A stretch of 64,000 bases of DNA, taken from positions 61,632,049-61,696,048 of the forward strand of contig NC_092560.1 in NCBI RefSeq assembly GCF_037038585.1. Reading direction: 5' to 3'. This DNA is from Patagioenas fasciata. Its lineage: Eukaryota; Chordata; Aves; Columbiformes; Columbidae. Positions 13,101 to 25,664 of this stretch are shown here, piece after piece. The number at the start of each line of letters is the position of its first letter. The first letter of the stretch is position 1. The notes beneath the pieces were generated by a model. The model searched no databases, was not told the origin of the DNA, and saw nothing but the letters and a program-made list of their open reading frames with translations. The position numbers were made by a program, and so were the translations under genes.

Positions 13101-16100
13101 CCTGGCACCGGGGTGCAGCACAGACTCACCTGTCCACCTCTGCAGGTGTCGTCTGCTGATGGGCTGGAATGAGCTCTTGGATGAGAGCATCAAGGAGGAC
13201 AGGCTGCAGAGAGCTCTCAGCACCGAGATGTAACCCTTCTCTCCCGGCCGAGCTGACGCCAGCACAGGTTGGGTGCAGCCCAGCTAGTGGAGCCTGACAT
13301 CAAACCCACAGCATGCAGACCATATGGGGTATACTGAAAAGAAAATAAATGCACAGCAATCAACATAACAGAAGCTATACTAAGGTAATGCATTGAGACC
13401 TGAGAAGTAGAAACTAAAATGTGTGTGTGGGGAAAAATCCCTTTCATCTTTTTGCAGCATTGCATGATGAAAACAGCTAAAGAGAGAATTAATTAGGCTT
13501 TGAATTGCGCAGAAACTTGTATTGAAAGCAAAGACAAAAAAAATGAATTTATTAGTAGAACCTATTGATTTCCCAGGTCTTTGAAGTACATGGGAAGGAT
13601 TAATTTGAAGTCTGGCTGTGTTTTGAAATAAAATCTACCCTCTGAAAACTTTAACCTGGACAGTCTCTTTTATTTCCTTCCCCGAGGTACAATGCAAATT
13701 GGTCAATTTGCCATGGAATTGTTCTTCCAAAGTAAAACCAGCTTCCATTAAGCATGAATTGTGAGGCAACAGACATGCAACAAAGTCTTAATTAGCTTTT
13801 TAAATAAGAGGACAAAATTTACATATAATCCAATTACTTCACTGAAAATGAATTTGACTCATAGGCTTTCAGTGAAAATAAAATTAATTCTGGAAAAAGC
13901 TAGCTATAGTACAAGAAGCAAGAAGTAGCAACACTTTGAGTCCCACTGAAATAACTGAGGAAATTAGTCTTTACTTATTTCAATAAAATGACTGTATATT
14001 TAGGCAGATATGCATTGCTAAGCAGATGTCCTGCAATAAAATCACCCTGCCGTTATTTGCAGGAAAGAGAAACCTAAAATGTGTTTCCATACCAAAGAAA
14101 ACAAACAATGTTTGGGTTTATATTCTCTATCGCAGTTTTCTTTCACTGTTCTCTACTTACTTACCACATAGGCCCTAGCAAATTACAGATAACTCTGGTT
14201 ACCTCTTACAAGGTAATAAAGTTTAGCTGCATCAATATATACACACTTCTTGAAAGTACTGAGTAGTAAAAGTTGAAGTATTCATAAGGTAATTTTAAAT
14301 GGATCTGGGCAGAAGATAGGCAGCTGCTATTATTTTCCAGGGAGGTATTTGGAAAGACGTAATTCCTGCACTGCACTCTGAAATGTACTTCATACTGCCT
14401 GGTGCTTCCAGTTTTTTAGACTATATCTGAGATACCTGAGCTTCATCCTGAATCGGCATTAACAAGCCACTGCATTACAGCAATTATACTATTGAGCCTG
14501 ACTTAAATAAGGTATAGATGTAGATGTACAATACCCACTTAAAATGGGCAGAAGCCATGGAGAAATAGAGCAACATCATAAACACTGCTTCATTTTACAA
14601 ATGCTGAAGAACCATCTCCTGAAAGTGTTGTGGCAACTGCTCCAGCCTTGCCAATTTTAAATGTCCCAAAGTGACTCCAGTACTGAGAACTTCCAGAACA
14701 TATAAAGAAAAAAATCTAGACAGAAAGACACATCTTTGTACTTTTTATCTAATGGACAATTAGATGGGAAATCTCTAGAACCCATCAAGATATAATACTG
14801 AAATGGAAAACAGTCCCAGCCATATTTCTTTAGCGATATATGAGCATGTTGCCTTCTCAGACCAACGTGGTCCTCTCACCATGCAGACCACCTGGCTCCT
14901 CACACCAGCTCCTGACTCTGAACCCATGTTTGGACACCACATACTGCGAAACATCTTCATGGGGCAGTGCCCTGCTGCCCCCTCCACCGTCTGTGCAGCC
15001 CCCCGGCCCTGGCGGGCACAGAGCCACGTAGGGGAATAAGCACAAGCTCGCCAGAATTGCTGAAGCTTCAGCTAACCTCTGGAAACCACTTAACCCACAG
15101 TTAAGTCTCTGAGACTCAGCAAGAAGCTTAGTAGGAAGCGATCTGATCTCATTTGACATCCTACGGGTCATAAGTTACTAAACTTTGCAAATCAAATAAA
15201 TGTTGCCCATTAAAGACTCCCCTTCCAGTGGAGTGAGAATAAAATGACATTACAATGGGTGTTTTTGAAACTGGGATCTAGAGAAACAGTCTAATGGCAG
15301 CAAGCATCATTCAAGACAGCCTACTGCAAATAGAACTGTTCTCTGAGCTTCAGCTGCTGTGGCACACATTAAACACAGCGTCTTTTGAGCAGCTTCATAT
15401 CCCTTCTGTACTATTAGCAGAATGATTCACACATATGAAAATTATGGCAAAATTATGTAAAACTCGCCTGCAAATACAAACAGAATCAGAGTCCAAATCA
15501 GCTTTAAAGTTCAGGAGACCTTGGCAGACAGCACCTGCTCATAGCACTGAAATCCATTGCATACACCATGTTGTGTTTACTGTTGGGAGCATTAGCAGAG
15601 ACCAAAACCAGAAGTGAACTCCCAGTGAGAAAGCTGCCAAATCTAGGGAGCCTTCGCAAAGCACTTTCAAAGGATAAAATTTCTGTGGAACTGTATTGCA
15701 ACTAATTGTCCTCTCAGTAGCTACCAGCTGAAGGTCAGGTCCCTGGTGGAAAAAGGCTCTGAAATGAACAAGGAGTTGATTCTCATTTCTGTGCTGTAGC
15801 AGTCAGCAGGCTCTTCTGCAGCACCATTTTGTGTGGACTACCAGTCACAACATCAAGATAGTTGCTGAGTCTGCAAAACTTCAAAGCCCAGTCACGTTCA
15901 CTTAAATGCATTCTCCAAAGCAAGCTCTGACTCTAAACTTTTTCAGCATTTCTCCTCACATTTGCAGATAATTACACTTGTCTCTAAGGTGACCTGAACT
16001 ATAACATCAATCAGAAGAAAGCCTTTTTCATTGTGTGGACACGTCAGTGAAACCCATGCTTCTTCAGTGGAACCAAGTGAAACAAAAGCAGGGTCAGACA

Positions 16101-19100
16101 CAAGTGTGTGATCTGAGGGGTTTTGCTCAATGTTTTTTCCCTGTACTACAGCCCTGAATTCAACATTTCCATTTCATATCCTTCTGATTCCAAATTCAAC
16201 TAAATCTTACAACATACCTGCCACACAGACACATGTGTAGGCAGATAGGCACCACAGACTCACACAACATGCGACATCCAAGGAAAACCATGGTTGCTGA
16301 AGAACTGGGAATTGTTGGAATTCCTCTTTCCATGTTGGCTCTGACCACCACTGAAGCACCCGCTGCGGTTACCTCTGGCTTTTCACTTCTGACAGATCAG
16401 TGTTTGTTCCTTACTTGCCTGAACACAGCAAAGCACAGACTGGAGGTCAATGGAAGCAGCTTCTCCTGTTTTGTCCCAGATGTTGTAGAGCCAACAGCTG
16501 CAGCACTTTCCAATCAAATATTGCTGTCACTGTGGGCAGCCCAGCGCAACACTGCACGTCTACAATAATTTAATGTACTCACCCAGCCGTGCAAATGCTT
16601 TTATCTCTAAGAAGTTCTCAGATCAGACTGAGCAGAGGAAAAATAACCAAGAAGAAAACAAGGAAACTCACAAGACAGGCTTTTCCCTGAAGGAAACAAT
16701 TTCTGAAACACCACATCTGTTAAGGATGCTGCATTCTTCTTGTGAGTTAGTGATGCATTGGGTCTTCTTTCAAGTTTCATTAATACCAGTATCTTCCCTA
16801 TGGATAGCATAAAAGTCAATGTCCCAAGACAGTTGATTTTTTTGTAAACGTCCTGTATTGCCTCATATGTCAGTTAAGTGGAGGTGAAAAGGACAGTATA
16901 GTTTCTTTAAAGAACCTAAAGTTATTCCACATCTGGACTAAAACAACTTCCATGTTTTTTTAAACAAAACAAATAAACCAAACAGAACCTAGGTCAAAAG
17001 AGCTGCCAGGAAGCAGCCTCGTGACTGGAGCACCTACTCAGACTTTGGTGGTATATTTGAATCCCTGTGCTACACCTTGAAAAAGGGTTTCAGACAGTCT
17101 TTCACCATGCAGGAGAATGCTGTCATGGCTCAACTATCCTCCAGGCATGCCTTGAAAACTGTAAGTGCCACTAAAGCAAGTTTCTAGAGGGGTGGAGGGA
17201 GGACAATCCACTGACTGTGATGTAGACCCATATAGGAATTTATAATAACACATAAAAATTTATCTACCAGCCTATCACACCCTAATGTGAAGAAAAAGAA
17301 CAGTTTCTTAGCATCAGGCTTATGGGAATAGTTTTTTGCAAGATAACCAAATGAAGTTGTGTGGTGTTTAGCAAGAATTAAGCCTCAGTTCCAATATGTT
17401 TGTTCTAACTGTGGAGTACAGAAGTTTGGGCAACTCTAATCTATATTCCCATATATATTTGGTATATTTTGCTTGATGACTACATTTTCACATGAAGTGT
17501 ACGGATAGCTTCTAGGTATCTCTTAACTTCGAGCTTTCATTTTCCTGCCAAACACATCCTCAGGAGGTCATCAAATCCTGTGTCAGCAGAGACCAAGGAC
17601 AGCAAAGAGGATGATATAATCTGCACCTGGGAAAAAGGCCAAATGCAGCTCTTACTGATGCTCCAGGACTTTGATTCTGAAGGCAAACACGCTTTTTTTT
17701 CTCCTACTTAGCAAGATATCAGCTGTTTCAAGTGACATTAACCAGCCAAAAAGGGTCTGGGACAGAAAAAAGCACAAGGGATGATTTAAAAACAAACACA
17801 CAGACAAAAAACCCCAAGGAAGAATAAGCAAACTATAGGAAAAACTACGGAACTAATAACATAGTAACTGCAAAATAATAAAAGAGGGATTGATAACTGA
17901 GAATCAATTCAAAACAGGAGTAGTTCTCCTGAATTGCTCAGAGCCAAACTAGTTTTCAAGCATGATTCCACCGCCTTGCAGGAAACACTTATGTCATATA
18001 ACTTCCTTCCAGATTAAATACTTTCTCATTTTGCAAAAAAAGCTCCAAAAGTCATGATAGTATCAGCACTGATTGTTGCACACTGTAATAATGAACTTAA
18101 TAACAGACTAAAGAGTCCTTAAACTTTTGATACAATCTCTAAAACACAAATTACATAATAATTTAGACTGAGAACAATGACTTAAATACCCCAGAAATCT
18201 TGGGCTTGGGACACTGGGCCAAGTCATACGCTGCTATTACAGCAAGAAATTGCTCCATGGTTTAACATCGTGTCTTTACCAGAAGGCTGGAGGTGCATTA
18301 GTTGGACTGTGGGTGCTATTTTAGGAGAAGGAAATGGAGAACATTTAAACCAGCTGTTATCTAGCAGCTCTATATCGATCATTTGGAAATGGGATTAAAC
18401 TGCATGAATCAACACGCTGCTGTACAGCTGCACGGATTCATGGTTGTCATGACAACCAGCAGAAAATGCATCCCACTAATCCTCCCTGAGCAGATCTGTC
18501 CCCATGCAGCATTAATGAGATTTATCACTAGCACAGACATACTTACAGTAATTTCATTGCAGACATCTAGACTGGTATAATCGCTAACTCTCTCTGCAGT
18601 TTAAAATGTAAACTCACAATCAGAAGGAAAGAGGCCCAGTTTATGAATGAATGCTGGAAGCAACGAAACATCCTTGGATGTTACCTGAAATGTACAATTT
18701 CTTAGAAAATATTAGTGTTTTCCAACTAATTTTCCAGGGTACTGAGTGTGCAATAATGTATTTATTTGATAAAGTGACTAATACCTTAGGCTTTCTACAT
18801 TAGGCAGAGTCCTGTCATATTTCACGCAAGAGACACACTGATTTCTGTTTCGGAGTTATCCTTCTCAATAACTTGTTTTCCTTGCTATGAGGAGGAGTCT
18901 TTGGTTTTATGCTTCAGGAAAGAAAGTCAGGAAGCTGGACAGTCTTGTCAGTTCCACTGCTTCCCACTTGCAGAATTATTTACTCTGTGTAACCATAATG
19001 AAGCACAGAAAAAAAAAAAATTTTTTTTTTTTTAAAAAAGGAAAATAAAAGCCATTTACCTACTTTACAGGAACAGTTAGAAGCTGAGCTAATTAATATT

Positions 19101-20949
19101 CATCAAGTTTCCTAAAAGATAGCTGTCTATGCACGAAGAACTGTTTACTTCCAAACACAGAAGAGTCATGCCGGAGATTTTCTCAGTGTTAGCCCAGAGT
19201 TTCAAAGGCTGAAGTTTATCCCCTGCCTCACAATAAAGATCAGGAAGAAGAGCAAAACACTCCTGGCTTCTAGGGCTCCAGAATAACACTGGCCATGAAA
19301 AAGTTGTGTGGTGTTCCAGCTGCAAGGAGTTAGTCCCATCATTCGTCAGTATGGTTCAAATGCATGTGCTTACAGTTGTTATGTTCCCCGCTCCTGCGTA
19401 CCTTAACCTCAAAAAAAAAACCACCCCAAAACCAAAAACTAAAAAACACCCAAATCCCCCTACAAAAAGCGCTTTTCAAATATGTATCTTACCACCACCT
19501 CCGTCACTTGTGCTTCCTTGCAGTGAAGCACTGCAGCTGCCACGGTGCCGTATCTGCTCAGGTCGGTGCCCTGTGTCTCGCGGAGTGGGGACTTGCAGCA
19601 CCTCCACTCCAGAGCGCATCCCATTTCCCCGCTGGCGAAGTCCAGAAAATTCTCCCATGAAGCTCAGCCTATGAGCACCCCAAGAAAAATAATGTTTAGC
19701 AAAGGGCTAATTGATTGATTTATTGTAATGTGACTACCATAGGAGCAACCACTTCTTTTCCAGCGTAATTTAATTGCCTTCAAAATGGAACCACTAGACC
19801 ATAATGTATTATAGTAAATTATTTATATTTGCGACAGTGTAGGCTCTGAGTTATTTTATGAAATAATTTTGAGTATTTTCATATGACAAAGCTAAGGACC
19901 CTATGACTGGACAATATTTTTAAAAACACCCCAGAAGCTGCAGTTTTTAAAATAACACTTTCAAAAGATCCCAAAGAAGTAATTGTAAGAACAGTAAAAC
20001 TGGCATATACAGGTATATTAGTTTCTAATTCCCAAACAGACCGTCTAGAACTAACTAAAATCCTTAGGTCCTAACATCTATTTGTGGGATAATACACTAT
20101 TTAGAAAAGAACTATCAGTTGAATTAAAGGCACTAGAAGACTGATGATAATTTTTAAGAGATCAGGAAAAATAAGCAATTGTTTGCTCATTACAGCCAAG
20201 CAGTTGCTCAGCCCCTGGAGCTGCCTAAGATCTGAGAGAATATTTAAATTAAATTACCCAGTGGAGGAAGAAAACAAACAAACCCACCACAACAACAATT
20301 TGGATGTGTAATTTTTGATAGAATGACACTTCTTAAATTACATTTTTTATACACACATGCACAAACACACTTCTCTCCTTGAAAATGAGTACTGGTTCTC
20401 AGTTTTCCTCCTGAACCGTGGACCAGGATGGTCTAAACATGCTGTAACAGGTGTACACCCATGATGTCAACAAACCTATTTTGTGTGGATCAACTCAAAG
20501 AACAGTCCTCATCCTGAAAGGGGAGAGTCCTGAAACCAAACATTTCTTGTGACAACTGCTCTTACAGTAACTGTGCCAGCCACACTATATGAGCAGGTTA
20601 CATTAGAGAAGGAATAATATTGCAACCCAGAAAACACTGAAGCATGTCCCAGCTCCTTCTATGGAATTAGTTGTATATTGTGTACATACAACATCGGATT
20701 TCGTAGACTGAAAATATTTTGGCTTCAGGTTCCAATTAGTCCCAGCATAAGAAAAGGGCCTCAGTTAAAATACAAGTGTCCCCCAAATAATCCGCATTTG
20801 AACAACGATTAAAATCCACCCACGCTGCATGAGCCAAGTCACAATCATAAAAATGTGGGATGCTATGCTAATGACTTTATCAAGAAAAATAATTCCTTTT
20901 AGCCAGTGTACTTCCTCTAGGTAAAATAACATATAGATTACAACAGCGG

Positions 20950-21546
20950 TGACCAAGCGCTACCGAAGTCAGCGCAGGTCTGCAGCGGCACAGGCAGAGG
21001 CTCAGGCGGGCAGGACTCACACACAGCCCCGCCAGCCCCGCAGGCACAGGAGTGCGGCGATTAGGAACGACGCGTACCAGGACGCAGACAGAAATTCACG
21101 CAGAGGCAGAGACCTTGTTCAGGAAGGAGTGCAGAGCCTGGCCAAGCTGAGAGCTGACTTAGGCCTAGGCTTAGGTTGCCTTCTTTATTCACCATTGACA
21201 ATTTATAGGATTTACAGGTACAGGCCTGGACTAAGATGTTTACAAAAAGGTACTTTTCCACTGATTGTTATTAAGAACACACTAAAGTCATGTGATGTTT
21301 GTCTCACTTGTTTTTCCACTCATTCACAGACCAGGCCCAAGGACATTCACACATCCCCATGCACTTGGGGGCGGTTATCCAGCCCGAGATACCATTCTCA
21401 TGAGTCTGGGCTATATCTTTTTACAATTACAAGAAACGTACTTCAAAGTAATCTGTCCAAGGCCCTTTATGTATTATTATGTTAGTATTATGTCTTCGAC
21501 CGTCCGGATGGTCATGTTAGTATTGATCTTCCTTTATCATCCAGGT
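20950..21546 (-). mobile_element. Probable solo retroviral LTR (minus orientation)
   Basis: Read on the minus strand, this stretch has LTR architecture. A U3-like part is followed by a TATAAAT box (complement of about 21202-21208), then AATAAA about 20 bases later (complement of 21184-21189), then a GC-rich U5-like part ending near GCTTGGTCA. A TATA box closely followed by AATAAA is seen in avian alpharetroviral LTRs. I see no flanking gag or pol and no clear target duplication, so the borders are approximate. The 178-codon plus-strand frame here is antisense to the LTR and not a gene. It is co-oriented with NIM1K. Confidence 0.6.
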
Positions 21547-23986
21547 GGCTGAAACCACACATCTTGCTTTCCCACATTTTACTTTCCAACACAGGAGTGC
21601 AGGCCTTGCTGCCCCTTCCCACCGCCCAGCAAACCAGCCCTGGGCTGCAGGTCTCAGCGCTCACACCCGCCACTTGGTCCTGCCAGGATGCCCCCCTTGC
21701 CTTCCCTTGATGGGCTTCCCTGCCTCCACACACCCCTCGGCCTGCCTCAGCAACCCAGCTGACAGGGCTTGGAGCCGCGGCCAAGGGAGCTGGGAGACAC
21801 AGCCGCAGATTTGCCGGCGAACCGTGGACAGCTGCGTGGGGCCGCACTCCCGGCCTGTCTAGCGGGCACAGGCCCGCAGCCCACCTGCACCCCTAGGTGC
21901 TCTTATCCCCATGTCTGAGACCTGCACCCTGGGAGCTGCAGCCTGCACCCCCATTCTGAGCTTCGGGTCTTTTACCGGTACGAATTATTGCCCTAGAAGG
22001 CTGCCAGCCCCCGTTTAAAGACAAGTCCTGGCAGAGATGGTTACAGATGCCAAGGCTCCTGTTAGAAGAAAAAACTGGGGAGCAGAAAGCACCAGACAGC
22101 TGCCTGAGCATCTCTCACCTTGTGTGCAAAGTCGTGGCAAAGATGCAAACACGACCCTGCTCATGAAGGGGTCCAGCTGTGGCTGAAGCTGAATTTGGAC
22201 TAATCTGTGAGTCAGGAAAGGGCTTCAGCTTCTGCTGGACCTGCCCGAGCTGCCGGTTTGACAAGCTACAAATTATTTGTTTTCATTACTGCTTTCATTT
22301 TTAAACTATTCGCTAGCAGCAAACACTATGGCTTAACAACAAAATCTAACTGCACATTTTGTGATAGTCCCTGTAGGAGAGATCCTTCAAACCCCTAAAA
22401 ATAAGCAACCCAACTGAACATCATTACAGACATGTTCTCACTGAAAATAACCCCAAGTTACAGAACTTGTGGAAAGGAGTACGATATTCTGCACCATTAA
22501 CTGCAGGCAGGCCAAACAACGGAGAGGCTGCATGATACTCCTCAAGTGACCAGTTCACACAGGATCGACATCCAATGTCAGCTTCAAAAGTCTGCAGATG
22601 AAACATGCTGAAACATGCTGTGGCTCAGGAAGACTTTTCCAGAAAAAAAGCAGCTAATTATTTCTTATATTGCCTAAATAACTCAGCATTTCTCAAACGG
22701 CTTATCAGCTCACTTTCCCCTCCCTGCTCTACTTTCAGAAATAGTTTATGGTCTCTCATTAATATCACATATAAATCTACAAGTCTACCCCTAACCTCAG
22801 TCTCAATTTGATGCTCTATTTTATATTATATCCAGACACACCTCACGGGTTTTTGTTGACTCCCACTTTTCCATTTCTCACTGCCTAAACCCCACTGCTT
22901 TAGCCAATTAGTTTCAGTTTAGAAAATCATAGGGAAGAGGCATCTGCAAAGAGAAGGGCTCTCCAGTGGAGATGTTGATTGAGGACAGCCCCTTTCACCC
23001 TGGCCCGCGGGCTAAGGAGGGGACGGCTCACAGTCCCACCGTGCTCCCACCCAGGGCAGCACTGAGCATAATACAGCATTGTTCCTCTCCTACCAAATCA
23101 GTGAACTGTTACTGAAAAGAGGAGATCAAACAGAACAAAGAAATAGCCCAACTATGCTTACCATAACACTGCCCTGCTACCAATGGTACCTACTGTTCAA
23201 TTTACATCGGACTTCAATGGTCTGAGTCAGCTTCATTGGTTAGAAAGACTGCCAGATGGCTCCTCTAATTCCACAGATACAAACCTTGTGTCTATATGCA
23301 CAAATACCTAAAAAGTAGTTACGCAGCTAAGCAAATAGGCCTGTCCCCTCCATGTTATCAAAATACAACCTTCTTATCAGAAACCAGGTGTAAATACAAT
23401 AGCCAACTTTTACTTTAATTCTTAACGTTCTTTCCTCTGCACAGAATCTCATAACATATTACTTGCACCTCAGAAAACAAAAACATCATCAAAAAGAATG
23501 CCAGTTACATTAATAAAATTGTTTGACATTTTAATTGAGATTTTTTTTTTTTTTTTGCAACAGTTTCTCAAATGCTATGATGAAACACAATCATTTTGAG
23601 CGAGACTAAATAAAAGCACAAATCCCAGGAAACAATTCTACATTTGGAGAAAACTGGATAGAAAAGCCTAATTTTAACTAAGAGCATTAGGGAAAATCCT
23701 TGCAAAAATTCCTGCTTTCAGTTAAGGCTTTGAAAAGAAAGCTTTTCAGAAGTGTGGAGCACCTCTAATTTCAAGGCAATAATTGAGAATCAGAAGTCCT
23801 TAGCATCCTTGAACATAGAACTAGGCAATTATTTTCTAAACAAATTGAACTTTAAAGAGCTAATAATCTTATTAAAAATGAGATTGATTCTTACCACTGG
23901 CAGCTTGCCCTATAATTGTCAGTCACTCAGTTGTTCTTAGTTTATCGGATGAAACAAATGATGCACCATTTCATGGTTGGTATTGT
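21547..23986. other. Intergenic sequence between the LTR and the ZNF131 3' end
   Basis: Positions 21550-21900 are GC-rich with few CpGs and unrecognised; they could be an old repeat or part of the adjacent retroviral remnant. The rest is AT-rich, with short T and A runs (around 23540-23557), and no gene is supported. Confidence 0.5.
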
Positions 23987-25016
23987 TTTATTGTCTAATA
24001 TTGATTAAGTTATTTACACTCCTACTTTTCAATCCACAGTTTAGCACTCATACCTATGGCTTTTACTTTTATGTTTAGCACAACATATTTCTGTGAAGTG
24101 TCAGAACATCATTTCAAACAAACAGGAACCCAATATCATATAGACAAGTCTCTATGGTTAAACGTATTCAATATAAAAAGTGATGATTTATAAAAGAAAA
24201 GTCTGCTGGTAGCTTTCTTCCAGTTCATGCTTACCACAGTTTCTACTGAGCTTTTCTTATTTCAAAGTGTCCTTTTTAGAGTGCCCTGCTGCCTACATGT
24301 GGAAACTGTTTCTGCTTCCTCCCTCAGTCCCCCGCCTCTACATTAAATGGGAAAAAAAAAAAAATCAGTAGCTGACATTTTTAAGCTAAAATATAAAGCG
24401 CTATAACATTACCTACATTGCCTTTTACTGAACTAGGTTCTTGAACACTCTAGGAACTTTGTGGAAATTTAACCAGTCAGTGTTGACAAGGCACAGGATT
24501 CTTGTGCTCAGAGGCCTCTGGCAACATTATTTTTTCCCCAGCCTGAAAGTCAAGGACCACTGTAGGATACAGCAAACAGATCGATCCGAAAATTCACAGA
24601 TGCCCAACTGCCACTTAAAATAGAACTGACCAGATTTTACTGATTCTTCTGCCACAGACACCCTGCAAATCTAGAACAAGAGTTTGCTTCTAGCAAGGGC
24701 AAAAGAGTTCAAGTTACTCTTACATATACCCAGCGTGGAGTAACAATGACACAAGCTATTCATTTTAAAATCCTCACAAAACTGTCCATGTCTGTGGTAT
24801 TTTCTGTTCCATGGTATTACATGAATGTGAAAGTTATTTTTCACATATGTGAGAAGTTTAGTTGTACATGAAGAAAGCTAATTTTGGTCCACTTGTCCAG
24901 CTTCCTAAGGGCAGCATATTGGAAAGGTAACCACTGATGGTTCACAAACCGATGTAAAAGTTAACAAAAATAATTTGGTATTTCATTCCTAAACTTGTAC
25001 AGTGTCATTATTTGTC
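23987..25016 (-). other. ZNF131: Probable ZNF131 3' untranslated region
   Basis: AT-rich sequence follows the stop codon. The first AATAAA I find on this strand is the complement of 23987-23992, about 1.0 kb after the stop. The end point is inferred. Confidence 0.4.
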
Positions 25017-25664
25017 CTAGTCATCCACCTTTTCATTCTGCATGTCCACTAATTGTTGAGGTTTTAAGTCTTCAGCTTGTTCATGATCTTCCTTAACTGC
25101 ATGATCTACTTCATCAGGTTCTTCTGCTTCTCCTTGATCAACACTTCCATACTGTACTTGTTCAAGGTCTGTTCCATCCACAAGTTCTGCCTGTACTTCT
25201 TCCATCTGTATTTGATTTACATGTTCAACATGTAACTGCTCCACATGAACTTCAGCACCTTGTTCAGTCTGAATGTGTTCCACTTCCAAGTAACGAATTT
25301 GCACCTGTTCTTGAAGTTCCTCCATCTGCGCACCTTTCACTTGATTGTCCTGTATGAGATCCTGATGCATCTGTTCCACAGTAACCTGTGCAGGATCCAC
25401 TTGTACCTGAATTACTGGTAGGACATGGACTTGTTCCACTTGTTCTATTATAGTCATTGATGTTACTGGTTCGTTTTCCGCTGGAAGCACCTCTTCTGTC
25501 ACTACTTGTTCTGAAATATTGTGCATTTCTTTGAGATGCCTTCTCAGCTCACTGCCTCGCATAAACCACAAATCACATAGAGTACAGTGGTTTGGTTTGT
25601 CACCTGTGTGTATTACCAAGTGATCTTTGAATTGATCCCAGCTGTTAAACACACTGTTACAAAC
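25017..25664 (-). CDS. ZNF131: ZNF131 last coding exon (fingers 5-6, acidic tail, stop)
   Basis: The acceptor TTTCAG|GTTTGTAAC starts the exon. The frame continues finger 5 (VCNSVF), finger 6 (HCTLCDLWF) and the tail with repeated EQV, VEQ and VHV-type elements, ending NEKVDD at the TAG (complement of 25017-25019). Intron sequence read through upstream of 25664 is not coding. Confidence 0.96.
   Translation of the reverse strand, partial: VCNSVFNSWDQFKDHLVIHTGDKPNHCTLCDLWFMRGSELRRHLKEMHNISEQVVTEEVLPAENEPVTSMTIIEQVEQVHVLPVIQVQVDPAQVTVEQMHQDLIQDNQVKGAQMEELQEQVQIRYLEVEHIQTEQGAEVHVEQLHVEHVNQIQMEEVQAELVDGTDLEQVQYGSVDQGEAEEPDEVDHAVKEDHEQAEDLKPQQLVDMQNEKVDD

Larger units (their letters stand above)
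6404..20949. other. Non-coding sequence upstream of NIM1K coding exons
   Basis: About 14.5 kb with no exon I can assign. It probably contains the NIM1K 5' untranslated exon(s) and promoter. Moderately GC-rich patches occur near 7.5-8.1 kb, 12.9-13.3 kb and 14.9-15.0 kb. A degraded CR1 lies at 8531-8640, and a 33-bp exact direct repeat at 8497 and 10078. A run of 12 A then 13 T lies at 19009-19033. Open frames here, such as 11777-12433, show no domain or splice logic. Confidence 0.6.

Noticed and set aside
19009-19039. A12-T13-A6 run as a possible poly(A) tail or retrogene end
   Set aside because: No retrogene body or target duplication adjoins it; likely a simple homopolymer expansion.
20949-21485. 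178-codon plus-strand frame with basic N-terminus
   Set aside because: It is antisense to a retroviral LTR with clear TATA and AATAAA elements, and has no recognisable protein features.
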